DNA of 64,000 nucleotides, from NCBI GenBank assembly GCA_002205965.3, contig NADL03000448.1, positions 1 through 64,000 of the forward strand, in the 5' to 3' direction. A program made the translations under genes and the position numbers. Positions 23,274-33,879 of the stretch are shown here, one piece after another. The notes below the pieces were generated by a model. The model was not told the DNA's origin. It worked only from the letters and a program-made list of their open reading frames with translations, and did no database searches. Origin of the DNA: Kappaphycus alvarezii (taxonomy: Eukaryota > Rhodophyta > Florideophyceae > Gigartinales > Solieriaceae). Within the stretch, counting starts at the first letter, position 1; each line of letters starts with the position of its first letter.

Positions 23274-24885
23274 TGTGGGAGGGTGGGGATTTTCGAGGTG
23301 GTTGGAGGAGAGCTGTGTGGTGGGAGGGTTGTGGTTGGGGTAGACGGTGGTGGAAATGGCGGTGTGACTAGGAGTGTTTGTTGAATATGAAGAGCGTGTG
23401 TCTGGATGCTGACGTGGACAACTGCGAAGTATTGAGTGGAAGTGTGACGTAGAACGTATTGGTTTTTCTGGCAACGGCCACTTTGACTGTTGATGGCGGC
23501 GATGAGGTTTCCATTATGAGACTGAGGTAAATTATAACGGGCTTTTGACAATATTATCTCGACTGGGAGAAATGCTGTTTTGGACATTGCTGGATGTGTG
23601 GGATTCATTGCTGTGCATAGTGCAGCTCAGCGAATAAATAGGTGGCCCACGTCACGGAAAGCTGCAAAAATGCTGTATGCTGTTTGCAAGTTGGTTTTTT
23701 TATTTTTTTTCTACTGTACCAACCCACATATCCACCACAGTAAATTAACCCCCCATTCAACCATTTTCTACTGTATATTACTGTAAATATTCGACTCAAC
23801 CTCCGTCCTGATTTCAATGTGTACCGTACTCATCTTTACTTCATGTATTACTGTTTAAATGGCGTTCAAGCCTAGCTGACAGTGTAAGCTAAGATAGTTG
23901 AACTTGGTTCAATAGTATGGCTGGATGCATTTGTAAATTAATTTCAGCTCTTTTGTACAGTATCCTGCGGTATATTTCAGATCCCGCCTTCAGCACAGTA
24001 GCACTATACAGTATTCACGGGTTGCAAATGCCCTCAAGCAAAAAAAACCTCGTTAAGAGAGGGTCAACGTTTCGAACAAAGTTCATATTCACTTATAGGG
24101 AGTCCTGATACAGTACGCCGATAAGGACTCAACTGGGAGAAACCTGAATTACAGTATTTGTTTGCCACCGCTTAACCCATCCCACAATGCTTCCCAAAAG
24201 TTCCTCGAAGACCAGTCGTTATTTTCGACTTATTATTCAATCCTCTCTAGTCAGACACTGCAGAAACCTCTAACAATTTCTCGAGGCAAAATTAAAACGA
24301 CTGAAAGTGGAAACCAAAGTACCAAACCGTCATTCTAAGCGCCCTGTATAACAAATCCAAAATATCATTACGACCCTACTTTAGTTTACGCTCCCTGCGT
24401 TTCACATGTTGAGAGGAAGTCTGAGTCAACCCATGTAGATAATCTAACAATATCGCTTCGGCTTGCTTCTATCGCCTCCGTGCAAACGTGATAATTGACT
24501 TGCTTCGTACTGAATTAATCCTACGGTCCTCGCTCAAGTCCCTGTAAGTTGGTTCGCAATCTGCAGAGTACGGTGTGACCTTTTTGGTCCCGCCATCTTT
24601 CCGTTTTTCAAAGGGCATGTGTGACTGTGAACAATTGTGCGTACAGAGTTCAAGGTGAGTCCAAACAGCCAACTCTATGCTGAATCATTTTAAAAAGATA
24701 CTGAGAGACAATACTAATGACACCCTGCTTGCCAGCATGGCAGCTACACAAAACTGGAAGATACATCATGCTCAACACGTAGGTTCGGAGCGTGAATCAA
24801 TGCCCGTGATCTTTGCAGGTCCCGTGCTCCTTACGAGGGACATGTGTAGTCTACTTGAACAAATCATCAGGGCAACCCCCTAACC
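23274..24885. other. Intergenic region with TACAGTA-type repeats
   Basis: No supported gene; the short frames lack domains. Copies of the palindrome family lie at 23710-23795 and 23950-24030. Confidence 0.5.
23705..24030. repeat. Dispersed TACAGTA/TACTGTA half sites
   Basis: CTACTGTACC, CACAGTAAA, CTACTGTATATTACTGTAAA, TTTTGTACAGTATCC and GCACAGTAGCACTATACAGT occur within about 320 bases. Confidence 0.55.
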
Positions 24886-25421
24886 TCACCAGGATGGAAT
24901 ATTAGGATCCGCGACATGCAACGGGTCTCCAGGAGGCACCACCTGGTCACGTACCTCCGTTTCGTTCGCAACAGATGTTGTCTCAACCACCTCCTGGAAA
25001 TACTCCTCTGTTTTCTCTGTATACACCACTTCTCCAAGCGCCTCCTCAATCTTCCTCGATATCTACAACACCCACACCAAAAACACACAAACAATATCGT
25101 CAGTCAATACGAGCCCAGCCAACTAAACAACAAACAACACAAGACACCCTGAAAACCAGAACAGGCGACACGTACCTCAACGCAGTCCTTCCCACGCACC
25201 CCAAGCACCTTCTCCTCAACGGTCCCATCCTGCCGGATTGTAAACTCAATCTGCTGGATTCCTTTCGACTGAATCCCACTACCTGACGCATTCCATGCCG
25301 CCTGCTGTTGCCAAGACTCGGTCATTGCCCGCGGTGTACTTGCCCTGCGTACAGCGCATGTCGATTGCCGTGTGGATCGTTTCAATTGCACCTGCACACT
25401 CGAAGTGAATGCAAGCGCCAT
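24886..25421 (-). CDS. DUF2997-family protein, probably plastid-targeted, one intron
   Basis: DUF2997 is a small domain of unknown function common in cyanobacteria and in algae and plants. Exon 1 (25176-25421) ends IEFTIRQDGTVEEKVLGVRG plus KDCVEV. After a 113-base intron (donor GTACGT, acceptor GTAG), exon 2 (24886-25062) reads ISRKIEEALGEVVYTEKTEE followed by YFQEVV and ends NIPSW. The pattern of a beta-strand with DG.V.E.V.GV.G..C..V, then a helix, E..YF and a terminal Trp fits the family. The start MALAFTSSVQVQLKRSTRQS is Ser/Arg-rich like a transit peptide; an upstream in-frame Met would add 32 residues. The product is about 140 residues. Plastid location is inferred from family and N-terminus. 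Confidence 0.82.
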
Positions 25422-25764
25422 TGCGGGACGTGGTGGGGTTGGCGATAGAACGTGCTCGTGGCCGACGCTGGCCAACTGCCGTTGAGATTCGAAGGCGGAG
25501 TAGCGGGCAACCGGCATAGTTGATTATGTCAATCAGCCGGAGGAAGCGCAAACTGCATCAAGGTTATGATAGCTTTGGAGTCCACTTGGTCTGCTTTCAT
25601 TGGCGAAAGGGTAAAGAATCGTATTGTTCGGCCAAAGGAATGCTGACACATGTTAGGCTACAAGAAATCTTATCTTAACATGTGTACTCCCCCTCGTCTA
25701 CAGCATATCCACCGACCCCCCAAACGCACAAATGCTTATCACACCCCCTCCTACCGCCCACCCA

Positions 25765-25871
25765 TGTACTGTACTGTGCAGTACAGTATAGACCGGGTAC
25801 AGTAACCAGTATGTACAGTATTACTGCAGTACTGGCAATAGTACTATAAGCCTACTGTGTACAGTACATAC
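25765..25871. repeat. Densest cluster of TACTGTACAGTA-type repeats
   Basis: TGTACTGTACTGTGCAGTAC, GGGTACAGTAACC, ATGTACAGTATTACTGCAGT and CTACTGTGTACAGTACAT follow one another within 107 bases. The cluster separates the last host gene from the mobile-element region. Confidence 0.75.
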
Positions 25872-25959
25872 TCGTTGAAATCAAGTTTCTCTCGTTCATT
25901 TGCGGAGCAAAACTGTTTTTCAATTTTTGACTCCCTGACTGAGCAGTATGCTACCCCTC

Positions 25960-28090
25960 ACTGATCCCACCATCCATTGGACAGCCCAGTTACACCCTCT
26001 CCATGGGTCACAGGAGTTCCACTCACGCTACTGCCAAAGAAAGACGGGTGTCCTGATCAAGTTGCGTTCGGAGAGACGTTGTGCAGCCTTGGCGGAAGCT
26101 GTTTACTGCGAAGAGTGTCCAAGAAAGCTGTACTACATTTCCAGCATCGGCTAGTGGGGTTAGCAACAAAGGCCGGGACTGAAAGGGTGGTGCACACTAC
26201 GCGAACAATGATGTAAACATTCGGAAAGAGGGCGGACCACGCATCGTTCACTGTAGACCTCAAGAATTCGTTCAACCTCTGTAGCCGATCCTCGTTCCAC
26301 CAATCCGTGAATGAGCTGTTCCCCGAGCTCCTTCCATGGGTACGGTATTGCTATTTAAAAGAGCCGGCATACCTATGGGTGCGCTCCAAGACCATGCGGA
26401 GAGTGGTTGGAACACGACAGAGCGACAACTTGGGCAGACTGCTCTTCGACCTAGTCCTGCACCCCATCGTCCTGAGAATACACGACTTGCTGTTTTCTAA
26501 CGAGGACGGCTACAGAGAGTTAGGGCACCTGCTACTACAGCTATGGTACCATGACGACGGATATATCATCGGAACCCACGAGCAGCTATTGAAAGCGGTA
26601 GAAATCCTGTCGTCGTCATACGCCACACACCGCGGCCTCCATCTATCCCTGACGACGTGCAAAGTGTGGTGCCCTACTGCAACACCGCTATCCGTCCAAC
26701 ACCCTTACCCAGCCGGACTTCAAAACAAGTATGCAGCGACGGAACTCGTATTCTCAACGCCCCGACAGGCTCGACACCATTCACGCACCAGGATTTCAGC
26801 AAACACGTCGAGTCCCTTAAGCCCTTCCTGGAAACAAGCGCCGACCTCGAGGACATCCAAGTGGCGTTTCAACTCATCCGTAATTGCTTCGACGTCTGCA
26901 AAGTCGGCTACTTGATACGCGTCGTTGCCACCTCAAGTATTGCGGAAGGCGCCAGGCGCTTCGACGAGATGATCCGGAAATGCGTCCAAACTCTGCACGG
27001 AGGTGTTCTCGACCGTGAGGTCTTTCAAGAACTCCAGATCCTAGTGAAACCGCTAGTCCACAAGGAACCATCGCCTGGGTTCAGCTTCACGTCGGCGTGC
27101 GACATTGCCGCCGATGCTTTCCTGGCCTCTTGCGCTGCTGCTGATACACTTGGCCGTGCCATCCACCGGCTTCGGTACAAGCGCTCAGCACGTACAGCGA
27201 TGCAGTTGACGCCTATGGGGGTGTGGTCCGCCACACGTCCGCCGTCGAAAGTAGTTCCCCTCAGCGCCTTCTGCTGCAACAACTTAACCTCGCAATAGAA
27301 ACTGACGGATGCAATTCATAGAGCCGCTCCAGAACACATACCCCATGGCAACAGCAGGAGAGGCTTTTCGCTTGTCGATGGGCCTCCCCGTTGCTAAGCA
27401 ATTGATACACTGCGCATCATGCCCGGGCCTTAAGACACACATTGATCCCAAAGCTTTCTCGGTCTGGTTCCACTTTTCGACCCAAACACCCCGTACCCCA
27501 GGAACCACTGCCCGGAAACCCTGGACATCTTCGGTGACCACCTCATGCACTGCTCGCACGGCCGAGAGCGGGTCGATCGTCACGTCGGACATGGCAAGGG
27601 CTGCCCGGCACCCGGTCATGGAGCCCCGTCCCAATGGCCAACATCGCATATGGCCAGACACCAGGGTTTTAGCGATCACCGGAGGTACAGACTTCTTCGC
27701 CGTTACATTCGTGAATCCACTTGCTCCCTCAAACATTCGAGCCCAATGGTTCAGCCCCTCGACATCTCTGAACGCTCCGAAAACGTCAAATTTCAGAGGG
27801 TATCAAGATTTAATCGCCACGCATGGCAAGTCCCAACTGATCCCAGTGCCAGTATCCACTTTTGGGGGGTGGCACCCCGACGCACTCGCGGTGTTGACAG
27901 AGGTAGCCAGCCAGACCTCCGTGCGAGCCATGGAGACCTTCCGGGGGGTGGCATCCGTCCTTACGTAGAGACACGCTGCGGGGACGGTTGTCTTACGCAG
28001 CATGTCATACGGCTGGTCTTACACCAGCCTTGTGAGAAATTCCCGCCTTACTCTTCTCCTTTTCAGACCCTCAATACACAGAACTGCCAC
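25960..28090 (+). mobile_element. Degraded non-LTR retroelement pol fragment, family 1
   Basis: Reverse-transcriptase motifs appear in order but in changing frames. The fingers region reads PLTLLPKKDGC, then VAFGETLCSLGGSCLLRRVS. Motif A reads ASFTVDLKNSFN near 26240-26280. The decayed motif B reads TRQSDNLGRLLFDLVLHPIV. Motif C reads LWYHDDGYIIG (YHDD at 26546-26557), with His where most families have other residues. The thumb follows (TSADLEDIQVAFQLIRNCFD, VCKVGYLIRVV). The C-terminal part has HCASCPGLKTHIDP and ends STFGGWHPDALAVLTEVAS, consistent with a zinc-binding plus restriction-like nuclease tail. At least three frame changes and stops make it dead. No 5' end or poly(A) tail is recognised. 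Confidence 0.8.
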
Positions 28091-28139
28091 CCCGTTGCGA
28101 GAAATAGCCGTCCAACATCTCTAATCAGTAAAGCCCCCC

Positions 28140-28800
28140 AAATTTCCCCCGATTGGATGGTGATGCTTACGCGCCACTTAGGCATCCCTGTCTTCCTTGA
28201 GAGCCAGCAATTCACCTGCCACCATTGAAGCAAACCGATGGATGTCTTTGGAGACTACGCTAGTAACCTCTGCCACGTCTCGTTTCGGCAGACTCCACCA
28301 TTACAACTTGGTTCGCAACGTGCTTGCGATCCAAGTGTTCCGCGCTACCGGACCGGTCGTGAATGCGAGTTCGAAGCTCCGCTCCTCCTCCCTGGCCCCG
28401 AGCTTCGGCCTGCTGAAATTCTCTTGAAACCATAAACCTCGTTCGCGTCGTCCAACTTCTGACCCCTCGCATGTGATATCACCGTCGTTTCCCCATTCAT
28501 ATCAAACAAACGCTCAACAGCGGCCCAACTCGTTTGCGGTGACGCCGAGATCACTGATCGTCACAAGATCCGCATCCTTGAGCGCAATCTGGCCCGTGAA
28601 CCTCCCAATTTCGATAAGGCACCAATACCCCTCCCAACTCTACGTTCCAGCCCATCGCCTTTGACTCTTAGGGCGCCCCGTCGACTGCCACCACGCGCCT
28701 CATTGATGAATTTCCCCCTCAAATTACCGTTCAGGGGCAAAGAGATGGCCGTTCTCGATAATTTGCACGTCCATCAGACCGCTATGTCAATTCATTTAAA
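28140..28800 (+). mobile_element. Truncated RLE retroelement C-terminus, family 2 copy A
   Basis: Reads RHLGIPVFLESQQFTCHH, then DVFGDYASNLC, then PGPELRPAEILL and LACDITVVSPF, then AEITDRHKIRILERNLARE. These match the copy at 29-30.8 kb in the same order (RHLGLPVYDDS, ALGDHAADLC, RPADILI, ACDLTVVSPF). They correspond to the CCHC-like zinc site and the R-P-(A/D) and D-(I/L)-TVV nuclease motifs of RLE-type retroelements. Only the C-terminus is present and several frames are needed. Confidence 0.7.
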
Positions 28801-28813
28801 GGGTGGGGAAGGA

Positions 28814-28827
28814 TGTACTGTACTGTA
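28814..28827. repeat. TGTACTGTACTGTA copy
   Basis: A single member of the TACTGTACAGTA family at the 3' end of retroelement copy A. Confidence 0.6.
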
Positions 28828-29019
28828 GTGTTACCCATCAGCGACGACTTATTCCACATAACGCATTAGCCGCGTGGATATAACCGACCACATCTTCCAT
28901 GCATTAAAATAACCCAAAAATTCCCCCCTTTAAAGGGTGTAAACTGCAAATCAAATGGAGCAGGAAAATGGATGTTATGAAGTAAACAAAAATTAGGTAG
29001 ACGAAATGGTCTACACCGT

Positions 29020-30760
29020 GCTCTCCGCCTCCTGCAGGCTGAGGTTCCGGCTGTTGGCCTCTATGTCAACGCGAGGAAGACGCGCATTCACTGGCCGAAC
29101 ACGCTCCTGCCGGACCGCAGGGACTTCCTCCGCGAATTTCCTCTGTCCGAGTGCTCGCGCGACGGCTTCGAGCTCCTAGGAGCGCCGATGGGCAACCGGG
29201 CCTTCACCGATGCATACCTACGGGGCAAGGTCGATGGGTGCCGCCGCACCCTCCGACTGCTGACCCATGTTCGTGACCCCCGCGCCCGTTTCCACATGCA
29301 CAGGCTGTGCGCGTCGGCATGCCTCGTCATCCACGCGTTCCGGCTCGCCGACCCACAACACTCGGCCCCCGCTGCGCAAGCCTTTGACGCCCTGCAGAGG
29401 TCGTCTTACTCGGAGCTACACGGGATCGCCCTGACAGACACTGCATGGGACCAAGTCACGCTACCGATTCGCCAGGGAGGTCAGGGATTTACCCTCATCT
29501 TCCCGTTCCTACACGGCTCGGTCGCAGCTGGTATCATCGACGCGGTTCCGGCACGTGAGAGATCGGCATCGTACACCACGCAACGTTCTGCCGCCCTCTC
29601 CGGTCACCGATACCGGGGTGACAGGGCATTCCTGGTCCGACAAGCCTTGCCGCGAATCCGTGACTTCCTGCAATGTATCCCGGGCGTCCGTACTCCGTCG
29701 ACATTGGCCCATTCGACCCATGCCTGCTTGCTGCCAAACCATCCAACATCCAAACCTTCCTAAATGGTGTGCAGCAGGAGGCACAGGCAAGGGTCCACTG
29801 GCGCGACGACTAATGGGTGACACACCCCAACCCTGCTCAGCACAGCACTCAAGAAGTTCGACATCGGATTCGTGGCCTGGCGTTTCGGAACAGCCCCGCC
29901 GCCGGTTTTCTCATCGCTCATCCCACAACCGCTACGGTGGTGTCCTCGGCCCACTGGCAGACCATGATCCGCCGGCACCTCGGCCTCCCCGTATACGACG
30001 ACTCTCGCCCGCTCACCTGCGCCCACTGTAACCAAACTATTTGACGCACTCGGGGACCACGCGGCGGACCTTTGCCCTGCCGGCTTCGGCCGCCCGCACC
30101 GCCACAACTCGCTACGCAACGTTTTCTCCTACCACGTTGCTCGCGCTGCGGGCCTGGACTGCCAATACGAAGTCCCGCTCCTTGTCCGGGAACGAAGTCC
30201 CGTTCCTTGTCCCGGGAACGAAGTCCCGTTCCTTGTCCCGGGAACAAATATCCGCCCTGCGGACATTCTCATACAACCCCCCCTTCCCACAGGCCGAGGT
30301 CCGCCCCATAGCCTGCGACCTAACCGTTGTCTCGCCGTTCAAATTAGGCGTGCGCACAAGGGCCAAACAAATGGCCGGCGGCGCCGCCGACATTGCCCAC
30401 CGAGACAAAGTCAAAGACCTGGAGCGCAAACTGGTACGCCAGATCCCGCCCCCTTCGCACAACATCCTCCAGGAACCGAACTTCAAGTTTCAGCCCCTGG
30501 CTTTCGACTCCTTGGGTGCCCCATCCCCCGCCTCTATTCTGTTCCTCGAAGACTTCATCCCGCGCATCGCAGAGAAGTTCAACACAATCACAGGAGTGAT
30601 CCACAGACTTCTTTATCAGCGCATAAGTTGCACACTGTGGTCTTCTGTTGCAATGGCGATTCTATCGCGAGCCCCACTGCACGTGCCTGACGTGGAACAT
30701 ACGGTTAGTTCTTACCCATATAGTCAGTCCTGCAGTGTACACGATGGATACTCAATGAAG
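29020..30760 (+). mobile_element. RLE retroelement fragment, family 2 copy B
   Basis: Starts inside the reverse-transcriptase thumb (GLYVNARKTRIHWPN, GFELLGAPMGNRAFTDAYL, RDPRARFHMHRLCASACLVI) with a 191-codon open piece. After frame changes it gives the nuclease end: HLGLPVYDDSRPLTCAHC, ALGDHAADLCPAGFGRPHRH, HNSLRNVFSYHVARAAGLDC, RPADILI and IACDLTVVSPFKLGVRTRA, ending in LEDFIPRIAEKFNTITGVIH. The C-x2-C, H, C pattern with RHN, RP-D and D-TVV is the RLE arrangement seen in R2/CRE-like elements. The 5' part with the catalytic RT motifs is missing. A 26-bp tandem repeat lies inside the nuclease domain. Confidence 0.78.
30168..30244 (+). repeat. 26-bp tandem repeat, three units, inside the nuclease domain
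   Basis: Units start CGAAGTCCCGTTCC and end TTGTCCCGGGAA at 30168, 30193 and 30219. The first unit is one base short and carries one T-to-C change. Each unit is partly self-complementary. The array falls between the ...EVPLLV segment and the RPADI motif. Confidence 0.9.
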
Positions 30761-30909
30761 TAAAGTTTCTTCAATTAGATTAGCACCACCAGTCTTTGTA
30801 TTTATAGCACATACGGTAGAAATAGAATGGAAGGCTTTACAGCCTTATAAATAGAAAAGACGACTACTAGTAGATACGACCTGAGCCACAGCAATTTAGA
30901 TTCAACAGA

Positions 30910-31957
30910 ATGGGAAAAGGAAAGCAGCTGAGCGAGCAAGAGAAAGGATCAATTTTGGCTTTAAAGGAGGAAGGGCTAAGCAAACGCGCCATTGCAAAGC
31001 GCATCAAAAGGGACAAAAACGCCTTTCAAGGGATTTAAAGCACCAAGAAGGCTATAGAAACAGCTAAGACACTAGAAATAACACCAAAATCTCATAAACA
31101 GCTATTCAGGCATTGATGAGGAGCACGTCAAAGACTAGGGCTTCGGCCGCAGTATTGAAGACTGAACTGGATCTACCAATCGGCAAACGTCGTGTTCAAC
31201 AGCTTCTAATCGATTCAGAGCGCTTCCTTTTTTGTAAGGTAAAAAGAGAACCACCTTTGACCCAGGAACATAAGACAGCCTGTCTCGAGTGAGCCCGCTT
31301 GCATCACTAACTATTCGCACATGAATGGGGATTAGTTGTCTGGTCTGATGAAAAGAAGTTTCATTTGGACGGCCCAGACGGGTTTCGTGGCCACTGGCAT
31401 GGTTTACGCAAGTCTAAAGTTTTTCTATCCAAACGAAGGGTCGGAGGTGTAGGGGTGATAGTTTAGGGTTGCTTTTTAGCCTATGGTTTTTCTGATGTGG
31501 CTATTCTACAAGGAAATCAAGATAATCTGAAGTGCTGCGCTACATTGGAGAACTATCTAATTCCTTGTACAGATGGGAAGATGCCGTTAGGGAGGGTTTT
31601 TATGCAGGATAATGCATCCATACATACCTCACACGTGTCATTGGAGTGGATGCAGAGCAATTTAGCCCATTTAATGGCATGGCGCGATCCCCCGACTCGA
31701 ATCCATTTGAAAACGTCCGGGGTGTTCCTGCAAGGGCCGTGTATGCTAACAATCGGCAGTGCTCTACTGTTGAGGAGCCCAACGGCATTGTACGGAGAGA
31801 ATGGGCAAAAATTGATCAATATTTGGTCAAAAATCTACTCGGAAGCATGCCGAAGCGCTGTGCACAATTTCTGGAGAGGCAGGGCTCGAAAAAAGACTAT
31901 TTAGTATATTTTTCAATAAAATTGTTGATGAGACTTCGGCAAGATCTTCACATATAG
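30910..31957 (+). pseudogene. Tc1/mariner DD34E transposase, degraded copy 1
   Basis: Starts MGKGKQLSEQEKGSILALK with the helix-turn-helix (EEGLSKRAIAKRIKRDKN). It continues through ELDLPIGKRRVQQLL, then the first catalytic Asp in VVWSDEKKFHLDGPDG (31347), the second in VFMQDNASIHTSH (31608) and the Glu in DSNPFENVRG (31709). The D-to-E distance fits DD34E if the local frame change is allowed for. Stops and at least three frame shifts break it. I could not find convincing terminal inverted repeats. The 3' frame is open to AQFLERQGSKKDYLVYF. Confidence 0.85.
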
Positions 31958-32349
31958 ATGGTACGTTTATTTTCTGAGAAGCACTTCTGAACTTGTTTTC
32001 TAAATTTTGAGAACTAGTTTAGGCATGGACAAAAGGGGAATATCAAATAGAACTAATACCTCAGTAGGGCCTGGGAGAATTACCAACGACCTTCAACATC
32101 GCATCAGACATTGTAAAGGCCAGATAGGATTTTTCAAGGAAGCTTTGTCAACAAAGAACATGCAAATGGTCTACAGCCTTAGTAGCCATTGTTAAGCGAC
32201 GTGGAGAAGTACCCCAGTCCGCTTTAAGTTCCTCTAGAACATTAAGAAAAGTGGCATTTCATGCGGTCAAGTATCGTCAGGGTTTAACTCACGTCCCCAT
32301 AGAAGTAACCACAATAGCAGTGCCCAATTTGAATCCAACTTTAATCGTT
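31958..32349. other. Spacer between Tc1 copy and Harbinger element 1
   Basis: Possible 5' part of Harbinger element 1. Pieces such as SVGPGRITNDLQHRIRHCKG look protein-like but match nothing I know. Confidence 0.3.
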
Positions 32350-33292
32350 TCAGCGAGGGTGATTGTCTGGCCCTTTTTTTGTTCTCGGAAATGCGATATG
32401 AAATAAGTTGTCGACATCGTAGATTGGCCCATAAAGAAATTGCTCATTAACAGAAACTGTTACACAGTCGATCCCGTGCTGGTTACTCACATAATAAATC
32501 GACGACTCGCTACCCTCTATTTCTAAATGGATGTGTAAATCATGCTTGGAAAGTATGAAGCACAGCTTTTGGGGATATTTTGGGAGGGAATCGACCAGTT
32601 GACTGATACAAGGTGATGCTTCTTGAGTGCCAGTCTGAGCTAGAAATTTATTGAAAACAGCGCATTTATGTATGCACAAGCTATCTATGAAAAGAAGAAT
32701 GCGCTGCGTAACTGAGTCGGTTTCATAGATGGAAGAGTCATTTGGATTGCGAGACTCACGGAGCATATGGAGCAAATGGTGACTTACAATTGTTACAAGA
32801 GGGCACAGCCTCAACTATCAAGTTTTCAGTGCACCGAATGGATTGATTTTGCATGCGTATGGACCAGTTGAAGCCCGGGGGCACGACTGGACTCTGTATA
32901 TAAGGAACGGAATAGAGGAGCGCTTGCCAGAGAAATTACAAATTAGGGAGAGGAAGAATTGCTTGTACGGATATTCTTGGTAAAGTAGGAGGTGGTTCCT
33001 ATAGGTGCCGTTTGAGGGGAGAAAACTTCAACCGTGCCACAGGGCATTCATCAAGGGCATGACGGTAGTAAGTATCACTATAGAGTGGTTGTTCAAGGGA
33101 ACCAAGCTGTATATTAGCACGATGGATCTCAATAGAAAGCTGAAGGTGTTGGGGTAACCTGTGGGTGCGTTATACAATTCATCTATGATTCTCGCGAACA
33201 GCCGAAATGTATCTACCACAACCAGATATCGAGCTTCTTTAATAGCGCGTCCCAATGCAAGAGGAGTACTCATCTTTAGTACACTAGAATAA
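32350..33292 (+). pseudogene. PIF/Harbinger-type DDE_4 transposase remnant (element 1)
   Basis: Plus-strand pieces in changing frames line up with the DDE_4 family: AIYEKKNALRN, VGFIDGRVIWIARLTEHMEQ (first catalytic Asp in FIDG), SAPNGLILHAYGPVEARGHD with DWTLYIRNGIEE (second Asp in the HDW context), NCLYGYSW, and FIKGMTVVSITIEWLFKGTK (Glu in IEW), then LYISTMDLNRKLKVLG and PVGALYNSSMILANSRN. These are the expected order and spacing. Several stops and shifts show it is inactive. A 154-codon frame on the other strand is a shadow of this gene. Confidence 0.8.
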
Positions 33293-33310
33293 AAAAATAA
33301 CGGCTTGCTT

Positions 33311-33347
33311 CTCGGGCTTCGCGCTAGCGCTACGCGCGAAGACCGAG
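33311..33347. repeat. GC-rich hairpin just after the element-1 transposase
   Basis: CTCGGGCTTCGCGC and GCGCGAAGACCGAG form 14-base arms with one mismatch around TAGCGCTAC, itself containing the palindrome TAGCGCTA. It begins 19 bases after the transposase stop. Confidence 0.7.
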
Positions 33348-33464
33348 GACAAAGTACGAGAAGGCGAGTTTGCGAGCTTTAACGCGGAATTGGAAGCCTC
33401 GCAGGTTTACATGCACGCCCTTTGATATAATTTCTTCTCAGGGAAGTACAAAAATGATGGATAG

Positions 33465-33590
33465 AACGAGAGAGAGGGAGAGAGGGAGCCAGACAGGAGT
33501 GAGGAAGAGAGCGGGAGAGCAGGAGAGAGAGAGAGAAGGGTAGAAAGAGTGAGGGACCGAGAAGGAGAGATGAGAGAGGAGACGGTGTTG
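33465..33590 (+). repeat. GA-rich simple-sequence tract
   Basis: Long runs of GAGA and GGGAGAG units, all purine on the plus strand, between the two convergent genes of Harbinger element 1. Confidence 0.8.
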
Positions 33591-33729
33591 AGGGACTTTA
33601 CTGAAGTAGAAGATGGAGAGAGACCGGGGCTTATATAGACTTCAAGGCGAGTCGACTGATGCTTCCTGTTGATCGAAGGAAGTTTCAAGAAGACATGTAG
33701 ACGACGGTGAGTGTCTAACCCTAAACTTG

Positions 33730-33780
33730 CTTGGGCTGATCTAAAGTAGATCAGCTCAAGCTTACAGCACTGTACAGTGC
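33730..33780. repeat. Hairpin followed by GCACTGTACAGTGC palindrome
   Basis: CTTGGGCTGATCTA, AAG, TAGATCAGCTCAAG gives a 14-base stem with one mismatch (33729-33760). Directly after it is the perfect 14-base palindrome GCACTGTACAGTGC (33767-33780), a variant of the window-wide repeat. Confidence 0.7.
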
Positions 33781-33879
33781 ATAAACATAACGGTCAAGTT
33801 CTAGGTTGAACGGTAAAGTACAGTAATAACTGTAAGCCTCTTTGCTAGTTGTCAGCTGTGAGAAAAAGGCAAAGAAGTG

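Noticed and set aside
30170..30240. CRISPR-like array at the 26-bp repeats
   Set aside because: Units are directly adjacent with no spacers and lie in a eukaryotic retroelement, so it is a tandem repeat.
32350..32814. 154-codon minus-strand frame that looks intact
   Set aside because: The plus strand reads DDE_4 transposase motifs (VGFIDGRVIWIA) over the same bases, so this is a shadow.
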